From NCBI RefSeq assembly GCF_007279655.1, contig NZ_QKWN01000004.1:1-64000 (forward strand): 64,000 bases of DNA, in the 5' to 3' direction. Source of the DNA: Robertkochia solimangrovi (GTDB lineage: Bacteria; Bacteroidota; Bacteroidia; Flavobacteriales; Flavobacteriaceae). Shown piece by piece: positions 48,822-59,187 of the stretch. Below the pieces are notes generated by a model. That model was not told the DNA's origin. It did not search any database and saw nothing but the letters and a program-made list of their open reading frames with translations. The first letter of the stretch is position 1; each line of letters starts with the position of its first letter. The position numbers were made by a program, and so were the translations under genes.

Positions 48822-50951
48822 TTAAGCATTAACCCCTTTTGCTGCTTTAATAACCTCTTCAGCAATATTTGAAGGAGTTTCCGCATAGTGAGAGAATTCC
48901 ATTGTAGAAGTAGCCCTACCAGAAGAAAGCGTTCTCAGGGAAGTAACATATCCGAACATTTCAGAAAGTGGCACTTCAGCCTTGATCACTTTAGAACCGG
49001 CACGGTCACTCATGTTGTTAACCTGACCACGACGACGGTTAAGGTCACCCACGATATCACCCATGTTTTCTTCCGGAGTAAGAACTTCCAGTTTCATGAT
49101 AGGCTCCATCAATACTGCTCTCGCAGCTTTTGCAGCAACTTTATAACCCAATTTCGCAGCAAGTTCGAACGATAGCTGATCTGAATCGACCGCGTGGAAC
49201 GAACCATCTTTCAGGGTAATCTTCATGGCATCCATTTCGAATCCTGCCAAAGGACCATTCTTCATAGCCTCTCTGAATCCTTTCTCTACAGAAGGAACGA
49301 ATTCTCTAGGAATGTTACCACCTTTAATCTCATTAACGAATTCAAGTCCAACCTTACCTTCTTCAGCAGGCTCCATAGTAAACACGATATCCGCGAATTT
49401 ACCACGACCACCGGTTTGCTTTTTGTAAACCTCTCTGTGATCTGCCTTAGCAGTAAGAGCTTCCTTGTACTCAACCTGAGGTTGTCCCTGGTTAACATCT
49501 ACTTTAAACTCACGCTTAAGACGGTCAACGATAATATCAAGGTGAAGCTCACCCATACCAGAGATGATCGTTTGCCCTGAAGCCTCATCGGTCTTAACCT
49601 GGAAGGTCGGATCCTCTTCAGCAAGCTTAGCAAGCGCCATACCTAATTTATCAACGTCAGCCTTAGTCTTAGGCTCTACAGCAATACCGATTACAGGATC
49701 AGGGAACACCATACTCTCCAGTACGATAGGGTGCTTCTCATCACAAAGGGTATCACCGGTCTTAATATCTTTAAATCCTACAGCAGCTCCGATATCTCCC
49801 GCTTCGATAAAATCGATAGCATTCTGCTTATTGGAGTGCATCTGATAGATTCTTGAAATACGCTCTTTCTTACCTGAACGAGTGTTCAACACATAAGAAC
49901 CAGCATCAAGGTGACCTGAATATGCACGGAAGAATGCAAGACGACCAACAAACGGATCGGTTGCGATCTTAAACGCAAGCGCAGAGAAAGGAGCCTCTAC
50001 ATTCGGCTTACGTGAAATCTCCTGCTCAGTATCAGGATCTGTACCTACGATAGCTTCCTTATCAACAGGAGAAGGAAGGTAACGACATACACAGTCTAAA
50101 AGGAACTGAACCCCTTTATTTTTGAAAGATGAACCACATACCATAGGAATGATAGCGATATCCGTTACAGCAGCTCTAAGCGCAGCATGAATCTCATCTT
50201 CAGTAATCGAATCTTCATCTTCGAAAAACTTCTCCATAAGGCTTTCATCGTACTCAGCAACAGCCTCGATAAGCTGAGCTCTGTACATATCAACCTCTTC
50301 TTGCATATCAGCAGGAATATCTACCTCATCAAAAGTAGATCCGAAGTTATCCTCATGCCATACAATGGCTCTGTTCTTAACAAGGTCAACAATACCTCTG
50401 AAATCAGCTTCATCTCCGATAGGAAGTACGATCGGCACTGCCTTCGAACCTAACATCTCGATAACCTGATTACAAACGTTCAGGAAGTTCGCCCCCTGAC
50501 GGTCCATTTTATTAACGAAACCGATACGTGGTACTTTATAGTTGTCAGCCAGACGCCAGTTGGTCTCCGACTGAGGCTCAACCCCGTCAACCGCACTGAA
50601 AAGGAAAACCAAACCGTCAAGTACTCTCAAGGAACGGTTTACCTCTACGGTAAAGTCAACGTGTCCGGGAGTATCGATGATGTTAAAGTGATAATCTTTA
50701 GCATCAGGAAGCGGCTGTCCTTTTTCCATTGGGAATTTCCAGGTACAGGTGGTAGCAGCCGAAGTAATGGTAATACCACGCTCCTGCTCTTGCTCCATCC
50801 AGTCCATTGTAGCAGCACCGTCGTGCACCTCCCCGATCTTGTGGCTCATCCCTGTATAGAAAAGGACACGCTCAGTAGTCGTGGTTTTACCGGCATCGAT
50901 ATGCGCTGCAATTCCAATATTTCTAGTGTATTTTAAATCTCTTTGTGCCAT
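48822..50951 (-). CDS. fusA: Elongation factor G
   Basis: A 709-residue GTPase driving translocation of mRNA and tRNA. The start [24 protein letters not shown] contains the P-loop. DTPGHVDF and NKMDRQGAN are the other nucleotide motifs, followed by domains II-V up to the [13 protein letters not shown] segment. This is the canonical str-operon copy, 22 nt after rpsG. tuf is not adjacent. Confidence 0.98.
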   Translation of the reverse strand: MAQRDLKYTRNIGIAAHIDAGKTTTTERVLFYTGMSHKIGEVHDGAATMDWMEQEQERGITITSAATTCTWKFPMEKGQPLPDAKDYHFNIIDTPGHVDFTVEVNRSLRVLDGLVFLFSAVDGVEPQSETNWRLADNYKVPRIGFVNKMDRQGANFLNVCNQVIEMLGSKAVPIVLPIGDEADFRGIVDLVKNRAIVWHEDNFGSTFDEVDIPADMQEEVDMYRAQLIEAVAEYDESLMEKFFEDEDSITEDEIHAALRAAVTDIAIIPMVCGSSFKNKGVQFLLDCVCRYLPSPVDKEAIVGTDPDTEQEISRKPNVEAPFSALAFKIATDPFVGRLAFFRAYSGHLDAGSYVLNTRSGKKERISRIYQMHSNKQNAIDFIEAGDIGAAVGFKDIKTGDTLCDEKHPIVLESMVFPDPVIGIAVEPKTKADVDKLGMALAKLAEEDPTFQVKTDEASGQTIISGMGELHLDIIVDRLKREFKVDVNQGQPQVEYKEALTAKADHREVYKKQTGGRGKFADIVFTMEPAEEGKVGLEFVNEIKGGNIPREFVPSVEKGFREAMKNGPLAGFEMDAMKITLKDGSFHAVDSDQLSFELAAKLGYKVAAKAARAVLMEPIMKLEVLTPEENMGDIVGDLNRRRGQVNNMSDRAGSKVIKAEVPLSEMFGYVTSLRTLSSGRATSTMEFSHYAETPSNIAEEVIKAAKGVNA

Positions 50952-50973
50952 TTTTAAAAGTCTCGGTTATCGG

Positions 50974-51450
50974 TTAAAATCTAAAATGAGAGAATGCTTT
51001 GTTAGCTTCAGCCATCTTGTGTGTATCCACACGCTTCTTAACAGCAGCACCTTCTTCCTTGGCAGCAGCTAGAACCTCATTTGCAAGGCGCAGCGCCATA
51101 GACTTTTCATTACGCTTACGGGAATAACTGATAAGCCATTTCATAGCCATAGATACTTTTCTGTCAGGTCTGATCTGCATAGGAATCTGAAAGGTTGCAC
51201 CACCAACGCGACGACTTCTCACTTCTACGTGAGGCATAACGTTAGATAAGGCATCTTTCCAAATTTCAAGGGCAGTTTTTTCTTCATCCTGCTTTTTCTC
51301 TTCCACGATGTCAATAGCATCGTAAAACACTTTAAATGCAACCGACTTCTTACCATCCCACATCATCATGTTAACGAAACGCGTTACCAGCTGATCGTTA
51401 AACCTTGGATCCGGCAAAAGAGGTCTTTTTTTAGCCTGTCTTTTTCTCAT
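50974..51450 (-). CDS. rpsG: 30S ribosomal protein S7
   Basis: A 158-residue protein that starts assembly of the 30S head and touches the E site. The start [20 protein letters not shown] and the signature region [21 protein letters not shown] are diagnostic. 22 nt after rpsL. Confidence 0.98.
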   Translation of the reverse strand: MRKRQAKKRPLLPDPRFNDQLVTRFVNMMMWDGKKSVAFKVFYDAIDIVEEKKQDEEKTALEIWKDALSNVMPHVEVRSRRVGGATFQIPMQIRPDRKVSMAMKWLISYSRKRNEKSMALRLANEVLAAAKEEGAAVKKRVDTHKMAEANKAFSHFRF

Positions 51451-51472
51451 GTCTTGTCTTTAAAAGTTTTAA

Positions 51473-51847
51473 TTACTTTTTAGGGCGTTTAGCACCGTAC
51501 TTAGACCTACGTTGTGTTCTACCCTGAACCCCTGCGGTATCCAGCGCACCACGAACGATGTGGTATCTAACTCCCGGTAAATCTTTTACCCTTCCGCCTC
51601 TTACTAATACTATCGAGTGCTCTTGGAGGTTGTGACCTTCTCCAGGGATGTATGCGTTTACCTCTTTACCGTTGGTAAGACGAACCCTTGCTACTTTACG
51701 CATAGCAGAGTTTGGCTTCTTAGGTGTAGTGGTGTAAACACGCGTACAAACCCCTCTTCTCTGAGGACACGAATCCAAAGCAGCCGATTTACTCTTCTTA
51801 GTAATCGTGGCTCTTCCTTTTCGTACTAATTGTGAAATTGTTGGCAT
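51473..51847 (-). CDS. rpsL: 30S ribosomal protein S12
   Basis: A 124-residue decoding-centre protein. Signature regions are [15 protein letters not shown] and [18 protein letters not shown]. Both lysines where streptomycin-resistance changes occur in other bacteria (in KKPNS and VKDLPG) are wild type. First gene of the whole cluster, with a well-formed promoter about 100 nt upstream. Confidence 0.98.
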   Translation of the reverse strand: MPTISQLVRKGRATITKKSKSAALDSCPQRRGVCTRVYTTTPKKPNSAMRKVARVRLTNGKEVNAYIPGEGHNLQEHSIVLVRGGRVKDLPGVRYHIVRGALDTAGVQGRTQRRSKYGAKRPKK

Positions 51848-51903
51848 AATTTACTTTACAATAAATAATTTAATTTTAATCTCAACCCACTGATTCTGTG
51901 AGC

Positions 51904-51935
51904 ATGACGGCACTTCACAAATCTGCACACGTCAT
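51904..51935 (-). other. Hairpin in the rpsL 5' leader
   Basis: A 6-bp inverted repeat, ATGACG / CGTCAT, encloses a 20-nt loop. It lies in the predicted untranslated leader of the str transcript, between the promoter and the rpsL ATG. It could be an autoregulatory site, but there is no recognised family match. Confidence 0.3.
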
Positions 51936-51946
51936 TTTGAGGGTGG

Positions 51947-51977
51947 CAAAGGTAGAAATATTTATCAAGAAATCAAA
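51947..51977 (-). promoter_or_regulatory. Promoter of the str-S10-spc-alpha cluster
   Basis: On the minus strand, TTTG (51974-51977), a 19-nt spacer and TACCTTTG (51947-51954) exactly fit the Bacteroidota TTTG-N19-TAnnTTTG promoter. The predicted start site near 51940 gives a leader of about 93 nt before rpsL. Confidence 0.75.
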
Positions 51978-52468
51978 CCTTAATTGATTAATTTTCAAGG
52001 GAGTTGAAAAAAAATAAATTTCCAATAATTAAATTCATTCCAGAGACCTTTTAAAAATTATCCTATCCGCTTTCTAAATACTGAATCACCGGAGATCAAT
52101 AGGTAGCCTATTAGCAATACCCTTTAATCCTATAGTAAATCATTATTTCTATATATCCCACACTATGCTTATAAACCAACTCAATCTTTCATTTTTACAG
52201 CGATCCAACACCATTATCTATGCATTTCTTCCCCAAAACTTAATGTTAGCCTCAAAAATTCAATAATTATCATAATTCTTTGATTTAGTGTGCTTTATAC
52301 ACCGGAAGGAAATTTACATATATAACTAGCAAATAAACCCCGCTATGTAATCCCAGTCCTATAAAACCCTGTATATCTGTTAGTTAACCTTATATTTTAG
52401 CTAAAAAAAGTTGCATTGTTAACATCTTATTAGGAAATTTATGAATAGCTAATTCAAATATTTTAACA

Positions 52469-55400
52469 ATGAGAACGAGTTTTAGTGGATTATTAACACT
52501 GCTACTAGTGTTAATAGTGCATACTACGTACGCACAAACAAAAACCATCACCGGTATCGTTACTGACGACAGTAACATTCCATTACCGGGGGCCAACATC
52601 CTTATCAAAGGAACCTCTACGGGTACCCAAACAGATTTTGACGGTAATTATTCTATCGACGCTGCTGTAGGTGACGTATTGGTTTATTCCTATGTAGGCC
52701 AGAAAACAGAAGAACGTACCGTTGGTGCTCAGGATGTCATCAATGTACAACTCTTTCAGGATGCCCAGGCACTGGAAGAAGTGGTAGTAACGGGTAATAT
52801 ACTCGGTACTAAGGCTACTCCCCGTTCACAAGGATATGCATCCGTTAACCTTAGCAGTGAAGACCTCACGGAAGTTACCAATACCAACCCTTTTGAGTCC
52901 CTTTCCGGTAAAGTGGCCGGGGTAGATATCACAGCACCTGCACAACCAGGGGCTTCTTCCAAAGTGATCGTCAGAGGATTTTCCTCTATTACCGGTTCAA
53001 ATTCACCTTTATATGTGATTGACGGTACCCCGATCACAAATGCTTCCAACAGCTCCAGCGGCGCTGCTGTCGACCGAACATTCGATGCCGGTTCCGGTAT
53101 TAATGATCTCGACCCTAACAGTATTGAATCCATGACCGTTCTTAAAGGAGCCTCTGCAACAGCTCTCTACGGCTCCAGAGCAGCAAACGGGGTAATCATT
53201 ATTACTACAAAAAAAGGTAAAGACGCCGCAAAGATCAGAGTCGACTTCACCTCCTCTCTTGACTATCTCCAGGTCTCAAGAGTTCCGGAACAACAGACAA
53301 CATTTGGTGAAGGTTGGAACGGAGTAGGGTATTCTTCGCTACCGACTGGCGGACTCGGCGCCAGTAATGAAAATGGTTCATGGGGTCCTGCCTTTACCGG
53401 TCAGGTAAGACCATGGGGGCAGATATACAATAACTCGCAACAGGTAAAACCCTATGTTGCCCTTTCTGATAATGTAAAGGATTTCTATGAGATCGGAAAT
53501 ATATACACCAATTCCTTCCGTATCAGTGGGGGTAGTGAAAACTCTGATTTCTCCCTGACCTTTACCAATACGAACAGTGATGGTGTAATTCCGACGGATG
53601 CAGATAAGTACGACAGGAAAGCGTTCAACTTAAATTCCGGAATACACAATGAAAAATTTGCCGTTCGCGTCAGTGCCAATTATATCACCCGTGACCAGAA
53701 TGCAGTAAATACCGGGCAAGGTGATGCGGCCGGAGAGGGTAATACATTTATGCAGGAATTACTGCAAGTACCAGTCGATGTGAGCATCATCGACATGGAA
53801 GATTATATCAATAATCCATTCAACAACAACAGTTACTTTTATACACCTTATGCATCCAACCCCTACTGGGTTCTCAATGAGAATGGAACCAAAATTCGAA
53901 GTAACCGTGTTTTTGGAAACCTTAATTTCTCCTACAATTTCACCGATGATATCTCAGCCGTCTGGCAGATCGGTGCTGACATCGAAAACCTTAAACGTAA
54001 AAGCTGGGGTGCCATCGTAGAATATCTTCCCGGCTCTCCGCAGGACCTTCTGGGCACACAGGAAGTATTTGGGGGTGTTACGGAGTATCAGATTGAACGC
54101 AGACAATACGACACCTTCCTTACAATTAATTATGATCATGATTTTACAGAGCTCTTTAATTTAAGTGCGGCGGTCGGTATGAACTACAACCAAAGATCAT
54201 TTGACGAACTCAGTGCTTCTGTTACCGACCTCGATATTCCGAATTACTATGAGCTCAGTAACAGTGCCACAACACCGGTAGTCACTCAATCCAACTCACT
54301 TAGAAGAACATTAGGTCTGTATGCTACTGCAACACTTGGGTTCATGGACAGATACTTCCTAACCCTTACCGCCAGAAATGACTGGACCTCTACCCTTCCG
54401 ATCGGTAAGAACTCATATTTTTATCCTTCCGCAACCGGTAGTGCGATCCTTTTGGATTCTGGTGCAACTTTCCTGAAACTTCGGGGAGGTATTTCCAGAG
54501 TTGGTAATGACACACAACCCTACCGTACAGAATCAACACTTGTACAAGGGGTCGCAGGAGCTTATTTCGGACAGATCAATATGCCTCTGGGCGGTGTAAA
54601 CTCTTTTGAATTGAGTTCACTACTCGGAAACAGTGAATTGAAACCGGAGATCACCACCGAATATGAGATCGGGGTTGAAGCGAACCTGTTCAACCGCAGA
54701 ATCACATTAGATGCCTCCTATTATAACCGGGATACGAAAGACCTTTTAATGGATCAATTGCTGCCACGGTCAACCGGTTATCTCAACATCACCGGTAACT
54801 ATGCCGATGTAAATAATAAAGGTATTGAGTTGGTTTTGGGAATTACTCCGATACGAACCGATGGATTTAAATGGCAATTTGATTATACATTCACCAAGAA
54901 TGAGAATGAGATCACAGACCTTAGAGGTACCGACCGATTCGTGATCAACTCAGCATACAATATCACTTTCAATGCTGAAGAAGGACAGCCACTTGGTGTA
55001 TTCCGATTCCGCGGTCCTGCAACGAATGATGAAGGTCAGTATATCGTAGATCCGAATACCGGATTCTACACTCAATCGGATGAAGAGCAATATCTGGGAA
55101 CGTCTCAGAGAGATTTCGTGATGGGTTTCAGAAACTCCTTTACCTTCAAGAATTTCAATCTTTCTTTCAGTGTCGATTGGAAGGAAGGAGGAAAAATGTA
55201 TTCTTATACGAAGCGTTTGATGGAGTTTGTGGGTAATGCTCCTAATACGGTTTATAATGACAGAAATCCGTTCATTATTCCGAATTCAGTCGTTGATAAC
55301 GGGGATGGCACCTATTCTGAAAACACTACTGCTGTAGCTTATGATCAGGTGACCAATTTCTGGGGAACCGGTAGCCATCCGGCGATCGAATATACCCACA

Positions 55401-55660
55401 TGATCGACAAGACCTTTGTTCGCTTAAGAGATGTTTCACTTTCATACAATGTTCCCTATGAATTCGTTGAATCTCTAGGTCTCAGCAGTGCTTCCATTAG
55501 TATATATGGTAAGAATCTTGCTCTCTGGACACCGGCAGATAATCCTTATGTAGATCCTGAGGTTACCACTTTCGGTAGTGATCTTCAGAGTGAATTCGGT
55601 GAATTTGCCGCTAACCCGGCTCAGAGAACCTATGGAGCATCCTTAAAATTGTCATTCTAA
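52469..55660 (+). CDS. SusC/RagA family TonB-dependent outer membrane transporter
   Basis: A 1063-residue outer-membrane importer. Order: signal peptide (1-22, cut after TYAQ), carboxypeptidase-regulatory-like beta domain (about 25-100, GIVTDDSNIPLPGANI), a plug domain with VRGFSSITGSNSPLYVIDG and the ATALYGSRAANGVI segment, and the long 22-strand barrel ending in TYGASLKLSF. SusC proteins import oligomers captured by the SusD lid, energised by TonB-ExbBD. The susD partner follows 19 nt downstream. The substrate cannot be named, since no degradative enzyme is encoded in the operon. Confidence 0.95.
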   Translation: MRTSFSGLLTLLLVLIVHTTYAQTKTITGIVTDDSNIPLPGANILIKGTSTGTQTDFDGNYSIDAAVGDVLVYSYVGQKTEERTVGAQDVINVQLFQDAQALEEVVVTGNILGTKATPRSQGYASVNLSSEDLTEVTNTNPFESLSGKVAGVDITAPAQPGASSKVIVRGFSSITGSNSPLYVIDGTPITNASNSSSGAAVDRTFDAGSGINDLDPNSIESMTVLKGASATALYGSRAANGVIIITTKKGKDAAKIRVDFTSSLDYLQVSRVPEQQTTFGEGWNGVGYSSLPTGGLGASNENGSWGPAFTGQVRPWGQIYNNSQQVKPYVALSDNVKDFYEIGNIYTNSFRISGGSENSDFSLTFTNTNSDGVIPTDADKYDRKAFNLNSGIHNEKFAVRVSANYITRDQNAVNTGQGDAAGEGNTFMQELLQVPVDVSIIDMEDYINNPFNNNSYFYTPYASNPYWVLNENGTKIRSNRVFGNLNFSYNFTDDISAVWQIGADIENLKRKSWGAIVEYLPGSPQDLLGTQEVFGGVTEYQIERRQYDTFLTINYDHDFTELFNLSAAVGMNYNQRSFDELSASVTDLDIPNYYELSNSATTPVVTQSNSLRRTLGLYATATLGFMDRYFLTLTARNDWTSTLPIGKNSYFYPSATGSAILLDSGATFLKLRGGISRVGNDTQPYRTESTLVQGVAGAYFGQINMPLGGVNSFELSSLLGNSELKPEITTEYEIGVEANLFNRRITLDASYYNRDTKDLLMDQLLPRSTGYLNITGNYADVNNKGIELVLGITPIRTDGFKWQFDYTFTKNENEITDLRGTDRFVINSAYNITFNAEEGQPLGVFRFRGPATNDEGQYIVDPNTGFYTQSDEEQYLGTSQRDFVMGFRNSFTFKNFNLSFSVDWKEGGKMYSYTKRLMEFVGNAPNTVYNDRNPFIIPNSVVDNGDGTYSENTTAVAYDQVTNFWGTGSHPAIEYTHMIDKTFVRLRDVSLSYNVPYEFVESLGLSSASISIYGKNLALWTPADNPYVDPEVTTFGSDLQSEFGEFAANPAQRTYGASLKLSF

Positions 55661-55679
55661 CTCATCAAAAACAAGAACA

Positions 55680-57116
55680 ATGAAAAATTATATATATCTG
55701 ACGATACTATTTGTGATACTCCTGTTCTCATCCTGTGAGAATAAAATGGATATCAATAGAGATCCGGATTTACTTTCACCTGATGGCATAGAACCGGCAA
55801 CAGAACTCCCAGCTGCCATTGCCGGAGTAGCCGGAGCACAAGGTGCTGAATTCGCGATCATCGGCGGTATGTGGTCTCAATTCTGGACACAGAGTAACGC
55901 TGCGAACCAATACAGAAACATCGATTCCTACCAGGTTAACCCTTCGAGTTATCAGGGCGCATGGAACAATATGTATGATGCACTGGGCGACATCAGAAAC
56001 ATAAAGAGAATAGCCGAGGAGACAAGCAACTGGAACTATTATCTCGTCGCCACCTGCCTTGAAGTTTATGCTTCTCAGATTCTGGCAGACTGGTACGACC
56101 AGATTCCTTACTCAGAAGCCAATGATATCACCAACTTTGCCCCCGCATTCAATTCCGGGGAAGAAGTTTATGATCTGATGATCTCAGATCTCAATAGTGC
56201 TTTATCACGCAATCTCAGCGCCTCGGAAGGCAACCCTCCTCTAAACGATGACTTCATCTTCGGAGGCGATATGTCAAAGTGGGTGCAGTTCGCGAATACT
56301 TTGAAACTGAAAATCTTCCTTCGTCAAACCGAGATCAGACCCGGAGTGGCTCAAAGCGGTATTCAATCGACCAATAACAACTTCCTTATGGAAGATGCTG
56401 CTATGACGCAGTTCATCGATGAAGCGAATCGCTCCAATCCACTCTACGAGAGTGATCGCAGACAGCTGAATACAGCGACAAATCTTCGTGCGAGCACAAC
56501 TATGTATTCTTACATGTCAACGAATAATGATCCGAGACTGGACGCATATTATGGAGCGGGAAATCCTCTTGATCAGGGCGATTATCAAAGTACCACCGCT
56601 CCCAACTCAATTTCTGTTGTGAATCTTTCGGCCACCACTCCGGTTTATTTCATCTCTGCTGAACACAGCATGCTCATGCAGGCAGAAGCCTTGGTGAGAT
56701 ACAGTGGAGGAGCCGGAGCTAAGGCAATGTATGATGCGGCACTGATGGCCAATTTTGAAAAATGGGGTGTAGATGCAACGGACATGATCGCATCAGGCGG
56801 CGCCTATGCATTTCCTGACGGAGGTAGCATGGACGATCAGATTACCGCCATTATAACGCAGAAATGGTTAGCGAGCTTCCCCGGGAATGGTTTTGAATCA
56901 TTTTTCGAACATAACAGAACCGGAATACCGATGACCTCCAGCGTTGATCAATCTGATGAAAATTATGTAGCCGGTCAATTTGCCTATTCTGTCAACGGCT
57001 TTACCGGAGGTGTTTTCCCTAAAAGACTCCCCTGGCCAAATGATGAATTAACCCGAAATCAAAACGCACCTGACCAGTCAGTGGAACTCACTGTGCCGGT
57101 TTGGTGGGATAATTAA
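55680..57116 (+). CDS. SusD/RagB family lipoprotein
   Basis: A 478-residue surface lipoprotein with lipobox LFSSC (C19) and an all-helical SusD-like fold that looks closest to the SusD-like_2 group, with N-terminal WSQFWTQSNAANQYRNI and the C-terminal QKWLASFPGNGFESFFEHNRTG segments. It forms the substrate-binding lid over the SusC barrel encoded just upstream. This SusD subgroup often occurs in loci lacking glycoside hydrolases, some linked to peptides or other non-glycan nutrients; that is family knowledge, not shown here. Confidence 0.92.
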   Translation: MKNYIYLTILFVILLFSSCENKMDINRDPDLLSPDGIEPATELPAAIAGVAGAQGAEFAIIGGMWSQFWTQSNAANQYRNIDSYQVNPSSYQGAWNNMYDALGDIRNIKRIAEETSNWNYYLVATCLEVYASQILADWYDQIPYSEANDITNFAPAFNSGEEVYDLMISDLNSALSRNLSASEGNPPLNDDFIFGGDMSKWVQFANTLKLKIFLRQTEIRPGVAQSGIQSTNNNFLMEDAAMTQFIDEANRSNPLYESDRRQLNTATNLRASTTMYSYMSTNNDPRLDAYYGAGNPLDQGDYQSTTAPNSISVVNLSATTPVYFISAEHSMLMQAEALVRYSGGAGAKAMYDAALMANFEKWGVDATDMIASGGAYAFPDGGSMDDQITAIITQKWLASFPGNGFESFFEHNRTGIPMTSSVDQSDENYVAGQFAYSVNGFTGGVFPKRLPWPNDELTRNQNAPDQSVELTVPVWWDN

Positions 57117-57125
57117 AAGCTAAAA

Positions 57126-57851
57126 ATGATGAAAAGTAGAATTATATATATATGCCTGATCACAATACTTGCTCTCACCGGATGTGAAAGCGAAAGTACA
57201 GGCGGCGTATCAGACATAACGAACTTTGCTGTTATTGAACTGGAAGGAGATCAAGACATCTTTTTGGAAGTAGGCGAGGAATATATTGAACCCGGAGCTA
57301 CAGCTACGGAAAATGGCAGCCCCACACCAGTCACTACTACATCCTACGGACTATTCACCGGACAACCATTGAATACCGATGTAATCGACATTTACAACAT
57401 AGAGTATTCCGCAACTAATGTAGATGGATATCCTGCATCCGCGTCCCGAAGAGTGATTGTAGCAAATACAGGCAACCTGGTAGATGATATCTCAGGAGTA
57501 TATGTATCCACGGTTATTCGAAATGGCGTATCAGATTCTGCCTATGAAGATATGACTTACATCATTATCTGGAAGAATGAAGACGGTTCCTTTGAATTAA
57601 GCGATGGTGTTGGAGGCTACTATATGATCGGCCGGGCTTATGGAGTAGCCTATGCTGCAACCGGAGCAACCATTATGGTAAACGGACTTAACAATTACAC
57701 TTTCGGACCTGAATTTGGTGTGGGTGCATTTGGAGGGGTGGCCAAAATAACGGAAATGACCGTCGATCCGGACGCAAAAACGATAAATTTCAAAACGGAT
57801 TGGGATTCAGAATATCTGTTCGATGTCTATCTCACTCAGGTTCAATATTAA
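57126..57851 (+). CDS. Lipoprotein with Ig-like DUF5011 and DUF5012-like domains
   Basis: A 241-residue lipoprotein with lipobox LTGC (C20) followed by acidic residues. Residues 35-120 look like an immunoglobulin-like DUF5011 domain (EVGEEYIEPGATATENG, then DIYNIEYSATNVDGYPASASR). Residues 125-241 resemble the DUF5012/BT_2262-type domain seen in SusCD operons. It lies 9 nt after susD and 18 nt before the next lipoprotein. An accessory substrate-binding role at the cell surface is inferred. Confidence 0.75.
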   Translation: MMKSRIIYICLITILALTGCESESTGGVSDITNFAVIELEGDQDIFLEVGEEYIEPGATATENGSPTPVTTTSYGLFTGQPLNTDVIDIYNIEYSATNVDGYPASASRRVIVANTGNLVDDISGVYVSTVIRNGVSDSAYEDMTYIIIWKNEDGSFELSDGVGGYYMIGRAYGVAYAATGATIMVNGLNNYTFGPEFGVGAFGGVAKITEMTVDPDAKTINFKTDWDSEYLFDVYLTQVQY

Positions 57852-57869
57852 TTATAAAAACAATTCAAG

Positions 57870-58388
57870 ATGAAGAAAATATATAAAATCGCAGTTTTAT
57901 TATTTACAGGTTTGGCAATTTCCGGGCTGACCTTATCTTGTGATGAACACGGAGATGAGGATCCGGGTGCTACACGCACTGTTGAATTTGCAGGCGACTG
58001 GTTCATCGTAGGATATTTTTCAGACGGCACAGTAGCTTATAACGGAGACTACGTGCTATATTCCACCTACAACGCCTCCTCTAATGATGAAAACTTCTGG
58101 ATCGATGATCACAATACATTTTTCCAGATCAAAACCAAGGTACAGGCAGAATTCGGCGACCTGACCTTTTCAGGACAAAGCGCTTCCGAAGAACTGTACA
58201 CCGGAGGCACGGTGACAGTGACCAACGGACGGATCATTAAGAACGGTGGACGGGCTTATGGATCTAATACGGTAGTAGATAGTATTTATTTTGAAGCAGA
58301 GTTCGACTGGGATCCCGGTACGACTTATATTTTCGGCGGGCATAAAAGAACAGGTTTTCTTGAAGATGATAGTCCGACCATAGAATGA
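57870..58388 (+). CDS. Small lipoprotein (lipid-binding putative hydrolase-like)
   Basis: A 172-residue beta-rich lipoprotein with lipobox TLSC (C24) followed by DEHGDED, an acidic patch typical of surface-exported flavobacterial lipoproteins. The body (EFAGDWFIVGYFSDG, EFDWDPGTTYIFGGHKRTGF) resembles the PF12888-type family often encoded last in SusCD operons. No catalytic residues can be assigned. Last gene of the operon, followed by a terminator. Confidence 0.7.
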   Translation: MKKIYKIAVLLFTGLAISGLTLSCDEHGDEDPGATRTVEFAGDWFIVGYFSDGTVAYNGDYVLYSTYNASSNDENFWIDDHNTFFQIKTKVQAEFGDLTFSGQSASEELYTGGTVTVTNGRIIKNGGRAYGSNTVVDSIYFEAEFDWDPGTTYIFGGHKRTGFLEDDSPTIE

Positions 58389-58410
58389 GCAAAGCGATCA
58401 TTTAATAAAA

Positions 58411-58436
58411 ACCATCCGTTTTCGGGTGGTTTTTTT
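58411..58436 (+). terminator. Terminator of the SusCD operon
   Basis: An 8-bp stem (ACCATCCG / CGGGTGGT with one G-U pair), TTTT loop and a following T-run, 22 nt after the last lipoprotein stop. The rlmB -7 box begins immediately after it. Confidence 0.88.
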
Positions 58437-58437
58437 A

Positions 58438-58445
58438 TACCTTTG
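58438..58445 (+). promoter_or_regulatory. Probable rlmB promoter -7 box (TACCTTTG), leaderless type
   Basis: An exact TAnnTTTG match ending only 4 nt before the rlmB ATG. Transcription would begin at or next to the start codon, giving a leaderless or nearly leaderless mRNA. Confidence 0.5.
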
Positions 58446-58449
58446 AGCC

Positions 58450-59187
58450 ATGAAAAATGATTATCAGATCTTTGGCATTCGCACGGTGATCGAAGCCATC
58501 CAATCAGGCAAAACCCTGGACAAAATCTTTATCCAAAAAGGATTGAAAGGCGACCTGATTTCCGAACTCCATAAATTAATCAAAGATCATGATATCAATA
58601 GTGTGGTTGTTCCTGTTGAGAAACTCAACAGATTTACCAAAAAGAACCATCAGGGTGTTGTTGCAAATATTTCACCTGTAGAATTTCATGACTTAGATGA
58701 ACTTGTGATCAGCGTTATCGAACGTGGAGAAACCCCATTTTTTCTGATCCTTGATCAGTTATCCGATGTACGTAACTTCGGAGCGATCATACGAACTGCA
58801 GAATGCACAGGAGTTCACGGTATCATTATTCAAAAGAAAGGAGCAGCACCTGTTTCTGCAGATACGGTAAAAACCTCTGCAGGCGCTGTATTTCGTGTTC
58901 CCATTTGCAGAGTTGATCACATCAAGGATGCTGTTTTTCATATGCAGGCCTCCGGTATCGCTGTTACCGCAGCTACCGAAAAAACTGAAAACCGACTTTA
59001 TGACATTGCATTCGACCAACCAACCGCTATAGTGATGGGGTCTGAAGACATCGGTGTCTCTCCTTCAGTGCTTAAACTCGCCGATAACCTGGCAAGCCTG
59101 CCTATGTACGGCTCAATCGGTTCCCTTAATGTATCTGTCGCCTGTGGCGCATTCCTGTACGAAGTAGTAAGACAACGGTCCAATTGA
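58450..59187 (+). CDS. rlmB: 23S rRNA (guanosine-2'-O)-methyltransferase RlmB (SpoU family)
   Basis: A 245-residue enzyme with a small N-terminal substrate-binding domain (about 1-75) and a SPOUT knot domain that methylates the 2'-hydroxyl of a 23S rRNA guanosine (G2251 in E. coli). The three SpoU motifs are intact: LDQLSDVRNFGAIIRTAE, VMGSEDIGVSP and GSLNVSVACGAFLYE. Related TrmH-type enzymes share these motifs, but the N-terminal domain supports RlmB. Confidence 0.92.
   Translation: MKNDYQIFGIRTVIEAIQSGKTLDKIFIQKGLKGDLISELHKLIKDHDINSVVVPVEKLNRFTKKNHQGVVANISPVEFHDLDELVISVIERGETPFFLILDQLSDVRNFGAIIRTAECTGVHGIIIQKKGAAPVSADTVKTSAGAVFRVPICRVDHIKDAVFHMQASGIAVTAATEKTENRLYDIAFDQPTAIVMGSEDIGVSPSVLKLADNLASLPMYGSIGSLNVSVACGAFLYEVVRQRSN

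Larger units (their letters stand above)
51848..52468. other. Intergenic region between divergent rpsL and susC
   Basis: About 620 nt without a plausible gene. The left third holds the rpsL leader and promoter. The rest is AT-rich. No consensus TAnnTTTG was found close to the susC ATG, so its promoter could not be placed. Confidence 0.6.

Noticed and set aside
51473-51847. Streptomycin-resistance substitution in S12
   Set aside because: Both key lysines are present, so the sequence gives no sign of resistance.
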